Assembly (NCBI GenBank): GCA_965203215.1
Contig: CBDBBY010000001.1
Location: 3,844,001-3,908,000 of the forward strand
Direction: 5' to 3'
DNA from: CBDBBY01 sp965203215
Lineage (GTDB): Bacteria > Pseudomonadota > Alphaproteobacteria > Rhodobacterales > Rhodobacteraceae
DNA length: 64,000 nucleotides
Shown in pieces: positions 63,723 through 64,000 of this stretch (the first letter of the stretch is position 1; the number at the start of each line of letters is the position of its first letter). The position numbers were made by a program, and so were the translations under genes. The notes beneath the pieces are model-generated. The model was not told where the DNA came from and searched no databases. It saw only the letters and a program-made list of their open reading frames with translations.

Positions 63723-64000
63723 TCAGTCGGCAGCGGCTTCGTCGTCGGATTCAGTCTTCTCCTCGGTTTCCGCTTGATCGGCGGAACGGAGACCGGACGG
63801 GGCTGAAATGTTCGCGATGACGAAATCCCGGTCGGCGATCTTTGGACGAGCGCCTTTCGGGAGCTTGATGTCGGATATCGTGAGGATGTCCCCGACATTC
63901 AGGCCTGTAAGGTCGCCGGTGATTTCCTCAGGGATGTTGCCCGCTGTCACGATCAGTTCGACTTCGCCGCGGACGACGGTGAGCACGCCGCCGCGCTTCA
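63723..64000 (-). CDS. rplY: 50S ribosomal protein L25 (Ctc form), C-terminal part, cut by the window edge
   Basis: The visible 92 or so codons encode the C-terminal domain of the long L25/TL5/Ctc protein (RGEVELIVTAGNIPEEITGD, LTISDIKLPKGARPKI, DRDFVIANISAPSG) and an acidic tail ending EEKTESDDEAAAD. The frame runs off the edge, so the start is outside the window; a methionine at 63986 is internal. L25 binds 5S rRNA. rplY-pth is a standard pair, about 130 bases apart here. Confidence 0.9.
   Translation of the reverse strand, partial: KRGGVLTVVRGEVELIVTAGNIPEEITGDLTGLNVGDILTISDIKLPKGARPKIADRDFVIANISAPSGLRSADQAETEEKTESDDEAAAD

Overview
The window looks like an alphaproteobacterial chromosome segment, moderately GC-rich by eye. 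The best evidence is the order of housekeeping genes from 47.4 kb on: miaB-phoH-ybeY-corC-lnt-metK-trmB, then aroA divergent from cmk-rpsA-ihfB-lapA-like-trpF-trpB, then pth-rplY. The first 47 kb are accessory: catabolic clusters, transporters, lipoproteins, a defence-like gene pair, a decayed toxin-antitoxin pair, a broken transposase and small repeats. An ankyrin-repeat lipoprotein, large Gly/Ser-rich lipoproteins and decaying mobile DNA would suit a host-associated or particle-associated bacterium, but that is inference.

Layout. 0.7-8.8 kb (+): hyuA, hyuB, two tandem Asp/Glu (hydantoin)-racemase-type genes, an M24 metallopeptidase and a second, orphan hyuB; a likely ring-opening, racemisation and amide-hydrolysis pathway for a hydantoin, oxoproline or related amide. 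8.9-11.6 kb (-): polar amino-acid ABC ATPase, one permease and a DadA-like oxidase, ending tail to tail with hyuB2 at a strong hairpin. 11.9-13.9 kb (+): a third racemase-fold protein and a leuB-type dehydrogenase. A 46-bp repeat occurs in inverted orientation at 0.14 and 13.9 kb, bracketing this island. 14.3-17.1 kb: frameshifted UPF0175/DUF3368 pair, AAA ATPase + DUF4276 (TOPRIM-like) pair, tRNA-Pro(CGG). 17.3-20.4 kb: ankyrin lipoprotein and a twice-frameshifted IS1634-like transposase. 20.6-26 kb: acyl-CoA dehydrogenase, two tandem paralogous lipoproteins and a 52-residue exported peptide.

26.2-44.1 kb (+): EamA exporter, IclR regulator, Zn-dependent MDR dehydrogenase, a molybdenum hydroxylase (FAD subunit, 2Fe-2S/Mo-domain fusion, separate second Mo half), TctC-TctB-TctA importer, IlvD/EDD dehydratase, an orphan AAA ATPase, MATE pump, glycerate 2-kinase and a haloacid-dehalogenase-type HAD protein. 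Dehydrogenase + dehydratase + Mo aldehyde oxidase + glycerate 2-kinase matches the enzyme classes of the archaeal non-phosphorylative Entner-Doudoroff pathway, with the aldolase missing. 44.8-46.9 kb (-): a large lipoprotein.

47.4-64.0 kb: core genes for tRNA modification, rRNA maturation, lipoprotein acylation, SAM, aromatic amino acids, nucleotides and translation. trpF-trpB is not followed by trpA; a convergent DUF2237 gene takes that place. The right edge cuts rplY. No rRNA genes or CRISPR arrays were seen.
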